Shown here in pieces: positions 52,401 to 60,616 of a DNA stretch of 64,000 bases. Numbering within the stretch: position 1 is the first letter of the stretch; every line of letters begins with the position of its first letter. The notes beneath the pieces are model-generated. The model saw nothing but the letters and a program-made list of their open reading frames with translations. It was not told the origin of the DNA and searched no databases. Position numbers and translations under genes: made by a program. This DNA comes from CAXXOK01 sp963678055 (GTDB taxonomy: Bacteria > Bacillota > Clostridia > Christensenellales > Aristaeellaceae): assembly GCA_963678055.1 (NCBI GenBank), contig OY782679.1:124001-188000 (forward strand), given 5' to 3'.

Positions 52401-53160
52401 AGCGCTGAAACGCCTTTTCCACAGCGGGTTTGCGGATATCCGCATCGTCAATCGTAGTTAAAAACGTAGTGTGGCGGCAATGGTCGGACCAGTAGGTGTC
52501 CAGCATGCGGATTTCGGTTAGCGACGGATCTCGCTTTTCACCGCGGAAGTAGTCCATGCAGAAGCGTAAATCGTCCGCATCCATCGCCAGGCCGTAGTCT
52601 TTGACAAACGCGGCGGCCTGCGCGACATCCATGGTGGTAAAGCCGGTGAGGATTTCTACATCCTCCGGCGTATCGTACTGCTGCTGCAGGGTCTCCCGCT
52701 CGCGCAGGTCGGCCTCGCGGCTTTCCACAGGGTTGATTACGTAGCTCTTTATTTTTGTCAGCTCGGCCGCGCTCAAATCGCCCTCCAGCAGGTAGAAGGT
52801 CGCCGTGCGCACGGTGGGCCGCTCGCCACGGCTGATGAGCTGTACGCACTCCTCGCAGCTGGCGGCGCGCACATCAAACTGCCCGGGCAGCGCTTCCACC
52901 GCCAAGGGGCGCAGTGCGCCTTCCCCTTTTGTTTCTTCGGGAAGATCAAACCTGTAGCTGTCCGTTTGCGGCTCGTAAAACACCACGGGCAGGCACTGGT
53001 CAAACAAAGCCTTGTCCACGCCCTCAATATCGTAGCGGTTGAGTATCCTAAGCCCCGTCAGGGACTTGATGAGCAGAATGTCCCGCAGCTCTTTGAAAAG
53101 CGCCTTGGCCTCCCCGTCAAACCCTGTTCGTTTTTCCGTGTAAACGCGATAAACTGCCAT
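49480..53160 (-). CDS. purL: Phosphoribosylformylglycinamidine synthase, single-chain
   Basis: A 1,226-residue enzyme that makes FGAM from FGAR, glutamine and ATP. The synthetase part has MLDTYWSDHCRHTTFLT, FKNETHNHPTEIEPFGGAATCIGG and GGVSVAIGELADGL. The C-terminal glutaminase (about 960-1226) starts at VIPTFPGTNCEVD and has the nucleophile in LGICNGFQAL and a His/Glu in SHGEGRF, so it is intact. This is the fused type found in many Clostridia, without separate purQ and purS. It lies between purD and purB. Confidence 0.96.
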   Translation of the reverse strand: MAVYRVYTEKRTGFDGEAKALFKELRDILLIKSLTGLRILNRYDIEGVDKALFDQCLPVVFYEPQTDSYRFDLPEETKGEGALRPLAVEALPGQFDVRAASCEECVQLISRGERPTVRTATFYLLEGDLSAAELTKIKSYVINPVESREADLRERETLQQQYDTPEDVEILTGFTTMDVAQAAAFVKDYGLAMDADDLRFCMDYFRGEKRDPSLTEIRMLDTYWSDHCRHTTFLTTIDDADIRKPAVEKAFQRYLALRKELSREQKPITLMDIATIGAKALKARGGLQNLDISEEINACSIVIDAEIDGKTEPWLLMFKNETHNHPTEIEPFGGAATCIGGAIRDPLSGRTYVYQAMRVTGAGDPLVPVKDTLAGKLPQRKLVTTAAAGYAGYGNQIGLATGMVDELYHEGYVAKRMEIGAVVGAAPLAHVRREVPKPGDVIILLGGRTGRDGCGGATGSSKSHKLESLESCGAEVQKGNPVTERKLQRLFRDARVTKLIKRCNDFGAGGVSVAIGELADGLRIDLDKVSKKYEGLDGTELAISESQERMAVVVDAQDVQTFIALANAENLEATVVAEVTAEPRLKMSWRGKEIVNIDRDFLNSNGAQKHAVAFVPDDQIHPVPFVGANVAEKLKTMVSDLNICSKQGLSERFDSTIGAASVVMPFGGSTQKTPVQAMAAKLPLEHGETDTCSGMAYGFHPQLMAQSPYEGAYQSVIESLARLAASGFDPSKAYLTFQEYFQRMSADPATWGKPLAALLGALDAQLDCGIAAVGGKDSMSGTFESLHVPPTLVSFAVAPGKVAEVISPEIKSAGHELRYLPFDKEHFMQTLNTLYKLIRKQHVVAAWAVGYGGIAEGLFKMAIGNRFGVKVSEHFTRDLFAQDIGGIIIESAEPLYSGETLGVTTEAFTLQYKGETHDLAALLDAYEAKLSPVFPFLGQGETVEALSYTANSFPTPAVKHARPRVVIPTFPGTNCEVDTARALERAGAEPVIALINNLTPDHVSRSVDTIAAQIDSAQMMVFPGGFSGGDEPDGSGKFITAFFRNPKMTEAIHTLLDQRDGLILGICNGFQALIKLGLVPFGKIIDTDENCPTLTYNTIGRHQSMLVRTRIASDNSPWLKGLSVGDTHLIPVSHGEGRFVCPDALLQSLIAKGQIATQYVDLQGNPTMDLRFNPNGSVLAVEGILSPDGRVFGKMAHTERSGKALYKNVSGNTAQPLFENGVAYFK

Positions 53161-53168
53161 AACGACTC

Positions 53169-54440
53169 CTATTTTTGTAATGCTCTCTTGCCGATATCCG
53201 TGCGCTTGTACGCGCCTTCAAAGGTGATCAGGTCTGCCGTCAGATAGGCGCGGTTGACTGCGCCTTGCAGCGTGTCCGCAACGGCCGTTATGCCCAGCAC
53301 ACGGCCGCCGCTGGTTACAATCTGCCGACCCGCTTTTTTTGTGCCCGCGTGGAACACCCAGGTGTCCGGCTGGCGGGATGCCTCCGGTAAACCGTAGATG
53401 GGCTTGCCTTTTTCGTAGTGCTTGGGGTAGCCGCCGGATGCCATCACCAAGCAGCAGCTGGCCTTGCCGGAAAACTGCACATCCGCGTCTTTCAGGGTGC
53501 CAGCCGTTACGTGCCGCATAATGGCAAACAGATCTGTTTCTAAAAGCGGCAGCACCGCCTGCGCCTCAGGATCGCCAAAGCGGCAGTTGTACTCGATCAC
53601 CTTCGGGCCGTCTGCGGTCAGCATCAGGCCGAAGTACAGGCAGCCCTTGAAAGGGCAGCCCTGCGCATTCATGGCATACACGGTGCGCAGATAAATTGTC
53701 TCGATACACTCGGCCGCGATTGCCTCGGTGTAGTAAGGGTTGGGCGCAATCACGCCCATGCCGCCGGTGTTGAGACCCTTATCCCCGTCCAGCGCGCGCT
53801 TGTGATCCATGCTGGAGACCATGGGGATAATCGTTTCCCCGTCGGTAAAGGCGAGCACGCTGACCTCCGGCCCTTCCAGAAATTCTTCAATCACCACGCG
53901 CTTACCGGACTGGCCGAATTTTTCTTTTTCCATCATATCGCGCACGGCCTCGGCGGCCTCGGCGCGGGTATTGCAGATGATAACGCCCTTGCCCAGCGCA
54001 AGCCCATCGGCCTTGACCACAACGGGCACGGGGCAATCGGCAAGGTAGGCCAGCGCTTTGCTCATGTCTTCAAAAATCGCGCTTTTGGCCGTTGGGATGC
54101 CGTAGAGCTCCATCAGCTTTTTGGCAAATACCTTGCTGCCCTCAATACGCGCGGCGGCCTTGTCCGGCCCGAAAGCCGGAATGCCGTAGTCTTTCAGTAA
54201 ATCGACCAGCCCCAGGCACAGGGGATCGTCCGGAGCGACGACCACATAATCCATTTTATTCTCTTTGGCCCAGTCGGCAATGCGCTGGATATCCGTTGCC
54301 GGAATGTCCACGCACTCGGCCAGGGCCGCAATGCCGCCGTTACCCGGCGCGCAGTACAAATTTTCAATGTCGGGACTTTCCTTGAGCTTTGTGATGATCG
54401 CGTGCTCGCGGCCGCCGCCGCCAACGACTAAAACGTTCAT
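53169..54440 (-). CDS. purD: Phosphoribosylamine-glycine ligase
   Basis: A 423-residue ATP-grasp enzyme that joins glycine to phosphoribosylamine. MNVLVVGGGGREHAI is the typical start, GVIICNTRAEA and EEFLEGPEVSVLAF are ATP-grasp elements, and NCRFGDPEAQAVLPLLETDL is the metal-binding region (E and N). AGAAGGAG precedes the ATG. It is eight bases upstream of purL. Confidence 0.96.
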   Translation of the reverse strand: MNVLVVGGGGREHAIITKLKESPDIENLYCAPGNGGIAALAECVDIPATDIQRIADWAKENKMDYVVVAPDDPLCLGLVDLLKDYGIPAFGPDKAAARIEGSKVFAKKLMELYGIPTAKSAIFEDMSKALAYLADCPVPVVVKADGLALGKGVIICNTRAEAAEAVRDMMEKEKFGQSGKRVVIEEFLEGPEVSVLAFTDGETIIPMVSSMDHKRALDGDKGLNTGGMGVIAPNPYYTEAIAAECIETIYLRTVYAMNAQGCPFKGCLYFGLMLTADGPKVIEYNCRFGDPEAQAVLPLLETDLFAIMRHVTAGTLKDADVQFSGKASCCLVMASGGYPKHYEKGKPIYGLPEASRQPDTWVFHAGTKKAGRQIVTSGGRVLGITAVADTLQGAVNRAYLTADLITFEGAYKRTDIGKRALQK

Positions 54441-54509
54441 ACTAATAACTCCTTCTGGTCAAGCGGACACAGCTGCAAGCAAAGCAGCAAGGCCGCAGGG
54501 GTAGGCTGA

Positions 54510-55688
54510 TCAATGGTGAAACAGCCGCAGCCCGGTACACGCCATGGCGATGCCGTAGCTGTCGCAGGCGTCAATCACATCCTGATCGCGCTTGCTGCCG
54601 CCCGGCTGGGCAATATACTGTACGCCGGACTGCGCTGCGCGGTCGATGTTATCAGCAAACGGGAAAAACGCATCCGAGCCCAGGCTAACACCTGTATTCT
54701 TTGCAAGCCAAGCGGCTTTTTCATCCGCAGTAAACTCGGCGGGTTTTTCGGTAAACAATGCCTGCCAATTGCCGTCTTTGAGGACTGTGGTTAAGCTTTC
54801 GCCACTGACATAGCGGTCGATGGCATTATCGCGGTTGGGCTTGGGCGTGCCTTCGATAAACGGAAGCGACAACACCTTTTCGTGCTGACGCAGCCACCAC
54901 ACATCCGCCTTGTCGCCTGCCAGCCGCGTGCAGTGGATGCGGCTTTGCTGCCCCGCGCCGATGCCGATGCACTGGCCGTCCTTCACATAGCACACGGAAT
55001 TGGACTGGGTGTATTTCAGCGCGATCATCGAAATAGCCAGGTCGCGCTTGGCGCTTTCGGGCAGGGTTTTTTCTTTCGTGACCACATCGGCAAAGAAATC
55101 ATCGTCAATCACAAGCTCGTTACGGCTCTGCTCGAAGGTGATACCAAAGATATCCTTGTGTTCCAGCGCTTTGGGCTGGTAGTTCGGGTCAATCTGCACC
55201 ACATTGTAAGCGCCCTTGCGCTTGGACTTTAAGATCTCCAGCGCTTCCGGCTCGTACCCCGGCGCGATAACCCCGTCGGACACCTCCGGTTTGATGAGCA
55301 TGGCCGTGGCTACATCGCACACATCGGACAGGGAAATCCAGTCGCCAAAGGAACTCATGCGGTCCGCGCCGCGCGCGCGGGCATACGCGCACGCCAGTGG
55401 GCTTAGCTCCAAATCGTCCGGCACGAAGTACATCTTGCGCAGCACATCAGTAAGCGGCAGTCCCACCGCCGCGCCTGCCGGGCTGACGTGCTTAAAACTC
55501 GCCGCCGAAGCCATGCCGGTGGCCTGTTTCAGCTCGCGCACCAGCTGCCAGCCGTTAAACGCATCCAGAAAGTTGATATACCCCGGACGGCCGCTGAGCA
55601 CCTCAATGGGCAGCTCGCCCTCCGCCATGAAAATGCGTGCAGGTTTCTGGTTGGGGTTACAGCCGTATTTGAGTTCCAGCTCTTTCAT
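54510..55688 (-). CDS. purH: AICAR transformylase (PurH C-terminal half only)
   Basis: A 392-residue stand-alone formyltransferase that makes FAICAR from AICAR and 10-formyl-THF. The Lys-His catalytic pair is in SFKHVSPAGAAVG, and LKYTQSNSVCYVKDGQ, IGAGQQSRIHCTRLAG and GSDAFFPFADNID are typical AICARFT blocks. The N-terminal MGS-like IMP cyclohydrolase domain of normal PurH (about 200 residues) is missing. The next gene upstream encodes a PurO-type cyclohydrolase that would fill the gap. The pair is separated by 80 bases with a small hairpin. Confidence 0.92.
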   Translation of the reverse strand: MKELELKYGCNPNQKPARIFMAEGELPIEVLSGRPGYINFLDAFNGWQLVRELKQATGMASAASFKHVSPAGAAVGLPLTDVLRKMYFVPDDLELSPLACAYARARGADRMSSFGDWISLSDVCDVATAMLIKPEVSDGVIAPGYEPEALEILKSKRKGAYNVVQIDPNYQPKALEHKDIFGITFEQSRNELVIDDDFFADVVTKEKTLPESAKRDLAISMIALKYTQSNSVCYVKDGQCIGIGAGQQSRIHCTRLAGDKADVWWLRQHEKVLSLPFIEGTPKPNRDNAIDRYVSGESLTTVLKDGNWQALFTEKPAEFTADEKAAWLAKNTGVSLGSDAFFPFADNIDRAAQSGVQYIAQPGGSKRDQDVIDACDSYGIAMACTGLRLFHH

Positions 55689-55739
55689 TCGCTATCTCCT
55701 TTGTGTTGCTGTCGTGTAATACAAGGCTTAACTGTGTCA

Positions 55740-55759
55740 CCATCCGGCTTTGCGGACGG
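55740..55759 (-). promoter_or_regulatory. Small hairpin between purO and purH
   Basis: CCATCCG (55740-55746) pairs with CGGACGG (55753-55759) with one G-U, around a 6-base loop. Probably an mRNA stability element. Confidence 0.4.
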
Positions 55760-55768
55760 CTGTTTTCA

Positions 55769-56479
55769 TCACGCTCCGTGTTTGTTGACAATGCGGGTCT
55801 GCACGGCATCCGTAATCCAGTCTAATGTCCGCACAAACAGGCTGACACGGTTATCCGGGTCCAGCGCGTTCCAAAGTTTTGTGGTAAAGCTGTCGATGGT
55901 TTCATCATCAAGCGTCACGGCCACAGGCTCGCCCTGGAAGCTTGGCAGGGGTTTGCCATCGGTCATATAGGTGGAAATAAAGTGTCCTTCACCGGGCCTG
56001 GACTGCGGATATTCAAAGAAGAAGCGCTGAACCGACTCATTCTTGCCCGCTTTGAGGATGGACAGCTGGTAGCGCATGCCCCCGTCGTTCACCTTCATCA
56101 GCCCGGAAATGCGCGGGGTGAAGTTTGGCGGGTCGGGCTCGTAAGTGCGGGTGCGCAGGGCTTGTTCGAAGCTCTGTTTTTGCGACAGCGCCGAAAACAC
56201 GGTATCGGTCTGGTCGCCATTGGTGACAATGGTGGTTTCCCAGTCAAACACCCGCACCGGCGCGTAAATAATCAGGCTAGGGTCGGTCAGCTTACCGGGA
56301 TCAAAGGCCTCGGTGATGATACCGCCGTCTTTTTCGGTAAATATGCGATTGCGGCTGTTTTCGCTGCGGCCCATGATGAAATACGCGATCAGCGCGCGCT
56401 TATCCGCCGTTTGTCCCAGCAATATGCCGCGACCGGGGTAGGGGTTGCCGGACAGCTGTTCAAATATCGTCTTACTCAT
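55769..56479 (-). CDS. purO: IMP cyclohydrolase, archaeal PurO type
   Basis: A 236-residue protein that I assign to the PurO-like IMP cyclohydrolase family, which closes FAICAR to IMP. NPYPGRGILLGQTADKRALIAYFIMGRS is the N-terminal block with the R-G and the (Y/F)-x-x-M-G-R-S pattern; FTPRISGLMKV and PGEGHFISTYM are the other recognisable blocks. It sits between purN and the truncated purH with an ATGA overlap to purN. The operon has no other cyclohydrolase, which supports the call. Confidence 0.85.
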   Translation of the reverse strand: MSKTIFEQLSGNPYPGRGILLGQTADKRALIAYFIMGRSENSRNRIFTEKDGGIITEAFDPGKLTDPSLIIYAPVRVFDWETTIVTNGDQTDTVFSALSQKQSFEQALRTRTYEPDPPNFTPRISGLMKVNDGGMRYQLSILKAGKNESVQRFFFEYPQSRPGEGHFISTYMTDGKPLPSFQGEPVAVTLDDETIDSFTTKLWNALDPDNRVSLFVRTLDWITDAVQTRIVNKHGA

Positions 56480-57075
56480 GCTTTCTCCTTGGATAGCTTT
56501 TTAGCGAGTTTTTCCACTTGTTTTGGCAACAGCACCCACTCTGCTTGCTTCATCACGCGCTTTTGCAGGGTTTCGGGGGTGTCGCCTTTTTTGATTTTTA
56601 CGGCTTTCTGCGCCAGAATCTTGCCGCCGTCGGGGATTTCGTTGACCAGATGTACGGTTGCGCCGGTCAGCTTTACGCCGTAGGCAAGCGCTGCCCGGTG
56701 TACCTTCAATCCGTAATAGCCCGCCCCGCAGAACGCGGGGATGAGGCTGGGGTGAACGTTAAGGATTCGCCCTTCATACGCGCGCACGAAATTTTCGTGC
56801 AAGATCAGCATAAAGCCCGCGAGCACGACCATGTGTATGTCGTGCGCCGCGAGCAGAGCCTGCAATGCCGCGCCGTAATGGGCGGCTGTATCCATTTTTT
56901 CAAGTATTGCGGTATCAACCCCCGCTTTTTCCGCGCGGGTGAGCGCATACGCGCCTGGCTTTGAGGAAACCACCAGCCGGATCGCTCCGCTTTGCAGCGT
57001 TCCGGCCGCCTGCGCATCGAGCAGCGCTTGCAGGTTTGTGCCTCCGCCGGAGACCAGCACCGCAATGTTGATCAC
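56476..57075 (-). CDS. purN: Phosphoribosylglycinamide formyltransferase
   Basis: A 199-residue 10-formyl-THF-dependent GAR transformylase. INIAVLVSGGGTNLQALLDA is the GAR-binding start; the catalytic Asn-His-Asp triad lies in ILNVHPSLIPAF and EIPDGGKILAQ. The start is a GTG at 57075 that overlaps the purM stop (GTGA). It ends in an overlap with purO. Confidence 0.95.
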   Translation of the reverse strand: MINIAVLVSGGGTNLQALLDAQAAGTLQSGAIRLVVSSKPGAYALTRAEKAGVDTAILEKMDTAAHYGAALQALLAAHDIHMVVLAGFMLILHENFVRAYEGRILNVHPSLIPAFCGAGYYGLKVHRAALAYGVKLTGATVHLVNEIPDGGKILAQKAVKIKKGDTPETLQKRVMKQAEWVLLPKQVEKLAKKLSKEKA

Positions 57076-58082
57076 AGCTCTACGCCCTCCCCTTCGGCAA
57101 TCTCGCCGAGTATGTAAGCGTCTTCCCCAGCTTCCTGCAGCACACGGACGGCCTTTTCTGCCTGCTCTTTGGGGACAATCGCTACCATGCCCACCCCCAT
57201 GTTGAAGGTGTTGAACATATCGCGCTCCGGCACATTGCCTTCGCGGGCGATTACGCCGAATATCTCCGGCGTTTGCAGCGCGGCCTTGTTCAGCTTTGCC
57301 ATCATGCCGCCCTTCAGGGCGCGGGGGATGTTTTCGTAAAACCCGCCGCCCGTGATGTGGGCCAGGCTGTGCACGGTGACGGCTTCAAGCAATTTCAGCA
57401 CCGGCTTTACATAAATCTTGGTCGGGGTCAGCAGCTCCTCGGCATACTGAGGCAGTTTTTCCCCCAGTGCTTTGCGTACCAGCGAAAAGCCGTTGGAGTG
57501 CACGCCGCTGGACCTAAGCGCGATCACCGCATCGCCGGGCTGCATGTTATCCTTTTGCAGGATTTTCGCTTTGTCTACCGCGCCCACGCAAAAGCCTGCG
57601 ATATCGTACTCATCCTCCGGATAAAAGCCCGGCATTTCGGCGGTCTCGCCGCCCACCAGGGCACAACCAGCCTGCACGCAGCCCTCCGCCACGCCCGCTA
57701 CAATAGAAGCGATACGCTCCGGCACGTTTTTCCCGCAGGCGATGTAATCCAGAAAGAACAGGGGTTTGGCCCCGCAGCAGAGAATATCGTTTGCGCACAT
57801 GGCCACGCAGTCAATGCCTACGGTGTCGTGCTTGTCGAGCAGAAACGCAAGCTTCAGCTTGGTTCCTACGCCGTCAGTGCCCGAGACCAGCACAGGATGG
57901 GGCATATCGGTAATATCCAGCTCGAACATGCCCCCGAATCCGCCGATGCCATTCGCCCCGGCGCCCTTTCCGGCTTCACCGGTCAGTGTGCGCACAATGT
58001 GGGCTTTCATCAGTTCTACGGCCTTGTACCCCGCGGTAATATCCACCCCCGCGGCTTTATAGCTGTCGGACTGGCTTTTCAT
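57072..58082 (-). CDS. purM: Phosphoribosylformylglycinamidine cyclo-ligase (AIR synthetase)
   Basis: A 336-residue ATP-dependent enzyme that makes AIR from FGAM. YKAAGVDITAGYKAVELMK and GGFGGMFELD are the N-terminal blocks; VSGTDGVGTKLKLAF binds ATP, and ALVGGETAEMPGFYPEDEYDIAGFCVG and IALRSSGVHSNGFSLVRK are conserved. It overlaps purF and purN by four bases each, so the mRNA is tightly coupled. Confidence 0.96.
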   Translation of the reverse strand: MKSQSDSYKAAGVDITAGYKAVELMKAHIVRTLTGEAGKGAGANGIGGFGGMFELDITDMPHPVLVSGTDGVGTKLKLAFLLDKHDTVGIDCVAMCANDILCCGAKPLFFLDYIACGKNVPERIASIVAGVAEGCVQAGCALVGGETAEMPGFYPEDEYDIAGFCVGAVDKAKILQKDNMQPGDAVIALRSSGVHSNGFSLVRKALGEKLPQYAEELLTPTKIYVKPVLKLLEAVTVHSLAHITGGGFYENIPRALKGGMMAKLNKAALQTPEIFGVIAREGNVPERDMFNTFNMGVGMVAIVPKEQAEKAVRVLQEAGEDAYILGEIAEGEGVEL

Positions 58083-59512
58083 GCTTTGGTCTCCTCCAAA
58101 TAGGTTTCAAACCGATCCTTCATCACCGCGCCGTTGGGGTCTACGGGATAATCACCGGTAAAACAGCCCTTGCAAAAGCCGCAGGCCGCACCGGCCGCCA
58201 GCTTATCCAGGCAATCCACAGGCATAAAGCCCAGGCTATCGGCCCCGATGAGCTTGCACACCTCGCCCACGCTATGGTCGGCGGCGATCAGGTTCTCGGT
58301 GGAGTCGATATCCGTGCCGAAGTAGCACGGGTGGGTGAACGGCGGGGCTGCCAGACGCATATGGACTTCGGTCGCGCCCGCTTCCTTAAGCAAGCTGACA
58401 ATACGTGCCGCCGTGGTACCGCGCACGATGGAATCGTCAATCAGCACTACGCGCTTGCCTTCCACCGTGGAACGAATCACGTTGAGTTTAATCTTCACGG
58501 AGTTGGTGCGTTCCATCTGCCCCGGCTGGATAAACGTGCGACCGACATACTTGTTCTTGATAAACCCGACCCCGTAGGGAATGCCTGCCTGCCGGGCATA
58601 GCCGATGGCCGCATCAATACCGCTGTCGGGCACACCGACAACCACATCCGCCTGCACGGGGTGTTCCAGCGCCAGGAATGCACCGGCACGCAGACGCGCC
58701 TGGTGAACCGATGCGCCTTCAATCACGCTGTCGGGACGGGCGAAATAAATGAACTCGAACACGCACAGGGAGGTGCATTTGACCTTCTTTGGAAGCTGCA
58801 GCGAGCGTACGCCGTCGGCATCGACTACAATCACCTCGCCGGGCTTTACATCGCGTACAAACTTGGCGCCGACCACGTCCAGTGCGCAGGTTTCGGAGGC
58901 AAACACCACATCGCCGTTTTCGGTTTCGCCCATACACAGGGGGCGAAAGCCGTTGGGGTCGCGTGCCGCCAGGAGCTTTGAGGGGCTTACAATCGTTAGC
59001 GAGTACGCGCCCTGCAGCAGCTTCATGGCTGCGAGTACGGCCTCCTCAATGCTGGTGGTTTTCAGCCGTTCCCGCGTGATGGTGTAGGCGATGACTTCCG
59101 AATCGCTGGTGGTGTGGAAGATCGCCCCGCCCATCTCCTGTTCTTCGCGCAGGGCATGGGCATTAACAATATTGCCATTATGCGCCAGCGCCATGCCGCC
59201 TTTTAGGTGGTTTACCAGCAGCGGCTGGGCGTTGGTTTGGTTTTGTACGCCGGTGGTGCCGTAGCGGCAGTGCCCAATGGCAATTCCGCCTTCGGGCAGT
59301 TTCTGCATCACATCGCGGGTGAACACCTCGCTCACCAGCCCGATATCCTTAAAACAGGTGAGTACGCCGCGCGTGTTAACGGCGATGCCGCAGCTTTCCT
59401 GTCCGCGGTGCTGCAGGGCGTACAGCGCATGGTATACGGGCTGCACTACACCCTCTTTGCCGTCCCGCAGATACATACCGAATACGCCGCATTCCTCGTG
59501 AATTTTACCCAT
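58079..59512 (-). CDS. purF: Amidophosphoribosyltransferase
   Basis: A 477-residue enzyme for the first committed step, PRPP plus glutamine to phosphoribosylamine. The N-terminal EECGVFGMY has the glutaminase Cys at residue 8, so a seven-residue propeptide would be cleaved. VLIDDSIVRGTTAARIV is the PRPP loop. CVFEFIYFARPDS, THPCYFGTD and CGFCKGCFTGDYP hold the Cys residues that bind a 4Fe-4S cluster in the Bacillus-type enzyme. The ATG at 59512 follows AGAGGA; a TTG five codons before overlaps that site. Confidence 0.96.
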   Translation of the reverse strand: MGKIHEECGVFGMYLRDGKEGVVQPVYHALYALQHRGQESCGIAVNTRGVLTCFKDIGLVSEVFTRDVMQKLPEGGIAIGHCRYGTTGVQNQTNAQPLLVNHLKGGMALAHNGNIVNAHALREEQEMGGAIFHTTSDSEVIAYTITRERLKTTSIEEAVLAAMKLLQGAYSLTIVSPSKLLAARDPNGFRPLCMGETENGDVVFASETCALDVVGAKFVRDVKPGEVIVVDADGVRSLQLPKKVKCTSLCVFEFIYFARPDSVIEGASVHQARLRAGAFLALEHPVQADVVVGVPDSGIDAAIGYARQAGIPYGVGFIKNKYVGRTFIQPGQMERTNSVKIKLNVIRSTVEGKRVVLIDDSIVRGTTAARIVSLLKEAGATEVHMRLAAPPFTHPCYFGTDIDSTENLIAADHSVGEVCKLIGADSLGFMPVDCLDKLAAGAACGFCKGCFTGDYPVDPNGAVMKDRFETYLEETKA

Positions 59513-59617
59513 CGAATCCTCTTTCAATGTTGTGAGTAAAGGTAGTCATCAAGCGATCAGCCAGCCCAAGCGAAGGGCTTACGCTGCCGATCCCGCAGAG
59601 CGGGTCACTTCATCAAC

Positions 59618-60328
59618 CTATGCACCCATCAGCCGTTTCATAATTTCCTGATACGCGTCTTCCACATTCCCCAGGTCTCTGCGGAAGCGATCCTTGTCCA
59701 GCTTTTCGTGGGTGACAGTATCCCAGAAACGACAAGTGTCCGGGCTAATCTCATCAGCCAGCACGATGGTGCCGTCAGATAAACGCCCGAACTCCAGTTT
59801 AAAGTCAATCAAGTCGATTTTCAGATCTTTCAGGTACTCGCGCAGTGCATCGTTGACACGCAGCGCGTAAGCGGACAGCAGTTTCATTTCTTCCTCGGTC
59901 GCCCAGCCCATCGCCGCGATGTGGTACTGGTTGACCATGGGATCGCCCAGCGCGTCGTCCTTGTAGCAGAACTCCAGCACCGTTTTGTTCAGCACCATGC
60001 CCTCGGCAAGCCCCAGGCGTTTGGACAGCGACCCCGCCGCCACGTTACGCACGATGACTTCCAAAGGTACAATGGTCACCCGTTTCACCAGGGTTTCGGT
60101 ATCGGATAATTCCTCTAAAAAATGCGTAGGGATGCCCTTTGTTTCAAGCATCCTCATCAGGTGGTTGGTTACGCGGTTGTTGATCGCGCCCTTACCGATT
60201 ATGGTTCCTTTTTTCTGCCCGTTGAAAGCGGTGGCATCGTCCTTGTAGCGAACGAGCAGCACCTGCGGGTTATCGGTCGCAAATACTTTCTTGGCTTTTC
60301 CTTCGTAGAGCATATCTTGCGTTACCAT
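59618..60328 (-). CDS. purC: SAICAR synthetase
   Basis: A 236-residue ATP-dependent enzyme that joins aspartate to CAIR. YEGKAKKVFATDNPQVLLVRYKDDATAFNGQKK is the usual start (quoted in parts: YEGKAKKVF, KDDATAFNG). VEVIVRNVAAGS-like LEVIVRNVAAGSL and VLADEISPDTCRFWD are signature blocks. GGGGGAG precedes the ATG. It follows purE after an unusually long 288-base gap that has a cluster of DnaA-box-like sites. Confidence 0.96.
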   Translation of the reverse strand: MVTQDMLYEGKAKKVFATDNPQVLLVRYKDDATAFNGQKKGTIIGKGAINNRVTNHLMRMLETKGIPTHFLEELSDTETLVKRVTIVPLEVIVRNVAAGSLSKRLGLAEGMVLNKTVLEFCYKDDALGDPMVNQYHIAAMGWATEEEMKLLSAYALRVNDALREYLKDLKIDLIDFKLEFGRLSDGTIVLADEISPDTCRFWDTVTHEKLDKDRFRRDLGNVEDAYQEIMKRLMGA

Positions 60329-60616
60329 CGGAAACTCCCCCTACTCTCTCAGCCCCGCTTTTTACCCGTGCCGGGGCCTGTTGTGGAATCAATGTGGAAA
60401 ACTGCCACTGGCACCATTTTGCCGATATTTCTGGGTTCTGTGTGGATATCACCGCCTTATCATAGGGTTATTGTGGAAAACCTTGTGGATTACTCTGCTT
60501 TCCGGCGGGCCGCTCTTGCTGCTCCCGGTGCGCCAGTCGACCGGTTTTCCACGGTCTGGCGGCGTTTTCCACAGTGCCAGAAGGGCCGTTTTGGCCATCT
60601 CCGGCGTTATATCGTC
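60329..60616. other. purE-purC gap with seven DnaA-box-like 9-mers
   Basis: TGTGGAATC (60382), TGTGGAAAA (60393), TGTGGATAT (60441), TGTGGAAAA (60472) and TGTGGATTA (60484) on the plus strand, then TTTTCCACG (60545) and TTTTCCACA (60565), all within 192 bases. Three of them match the relaxed DnaA consensus TTWTNCACA exactly and four differ by one or two bases. Such clusters occur at oriC, datA and DARS. No gene is seen in the gap. Confidence 0.5.
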
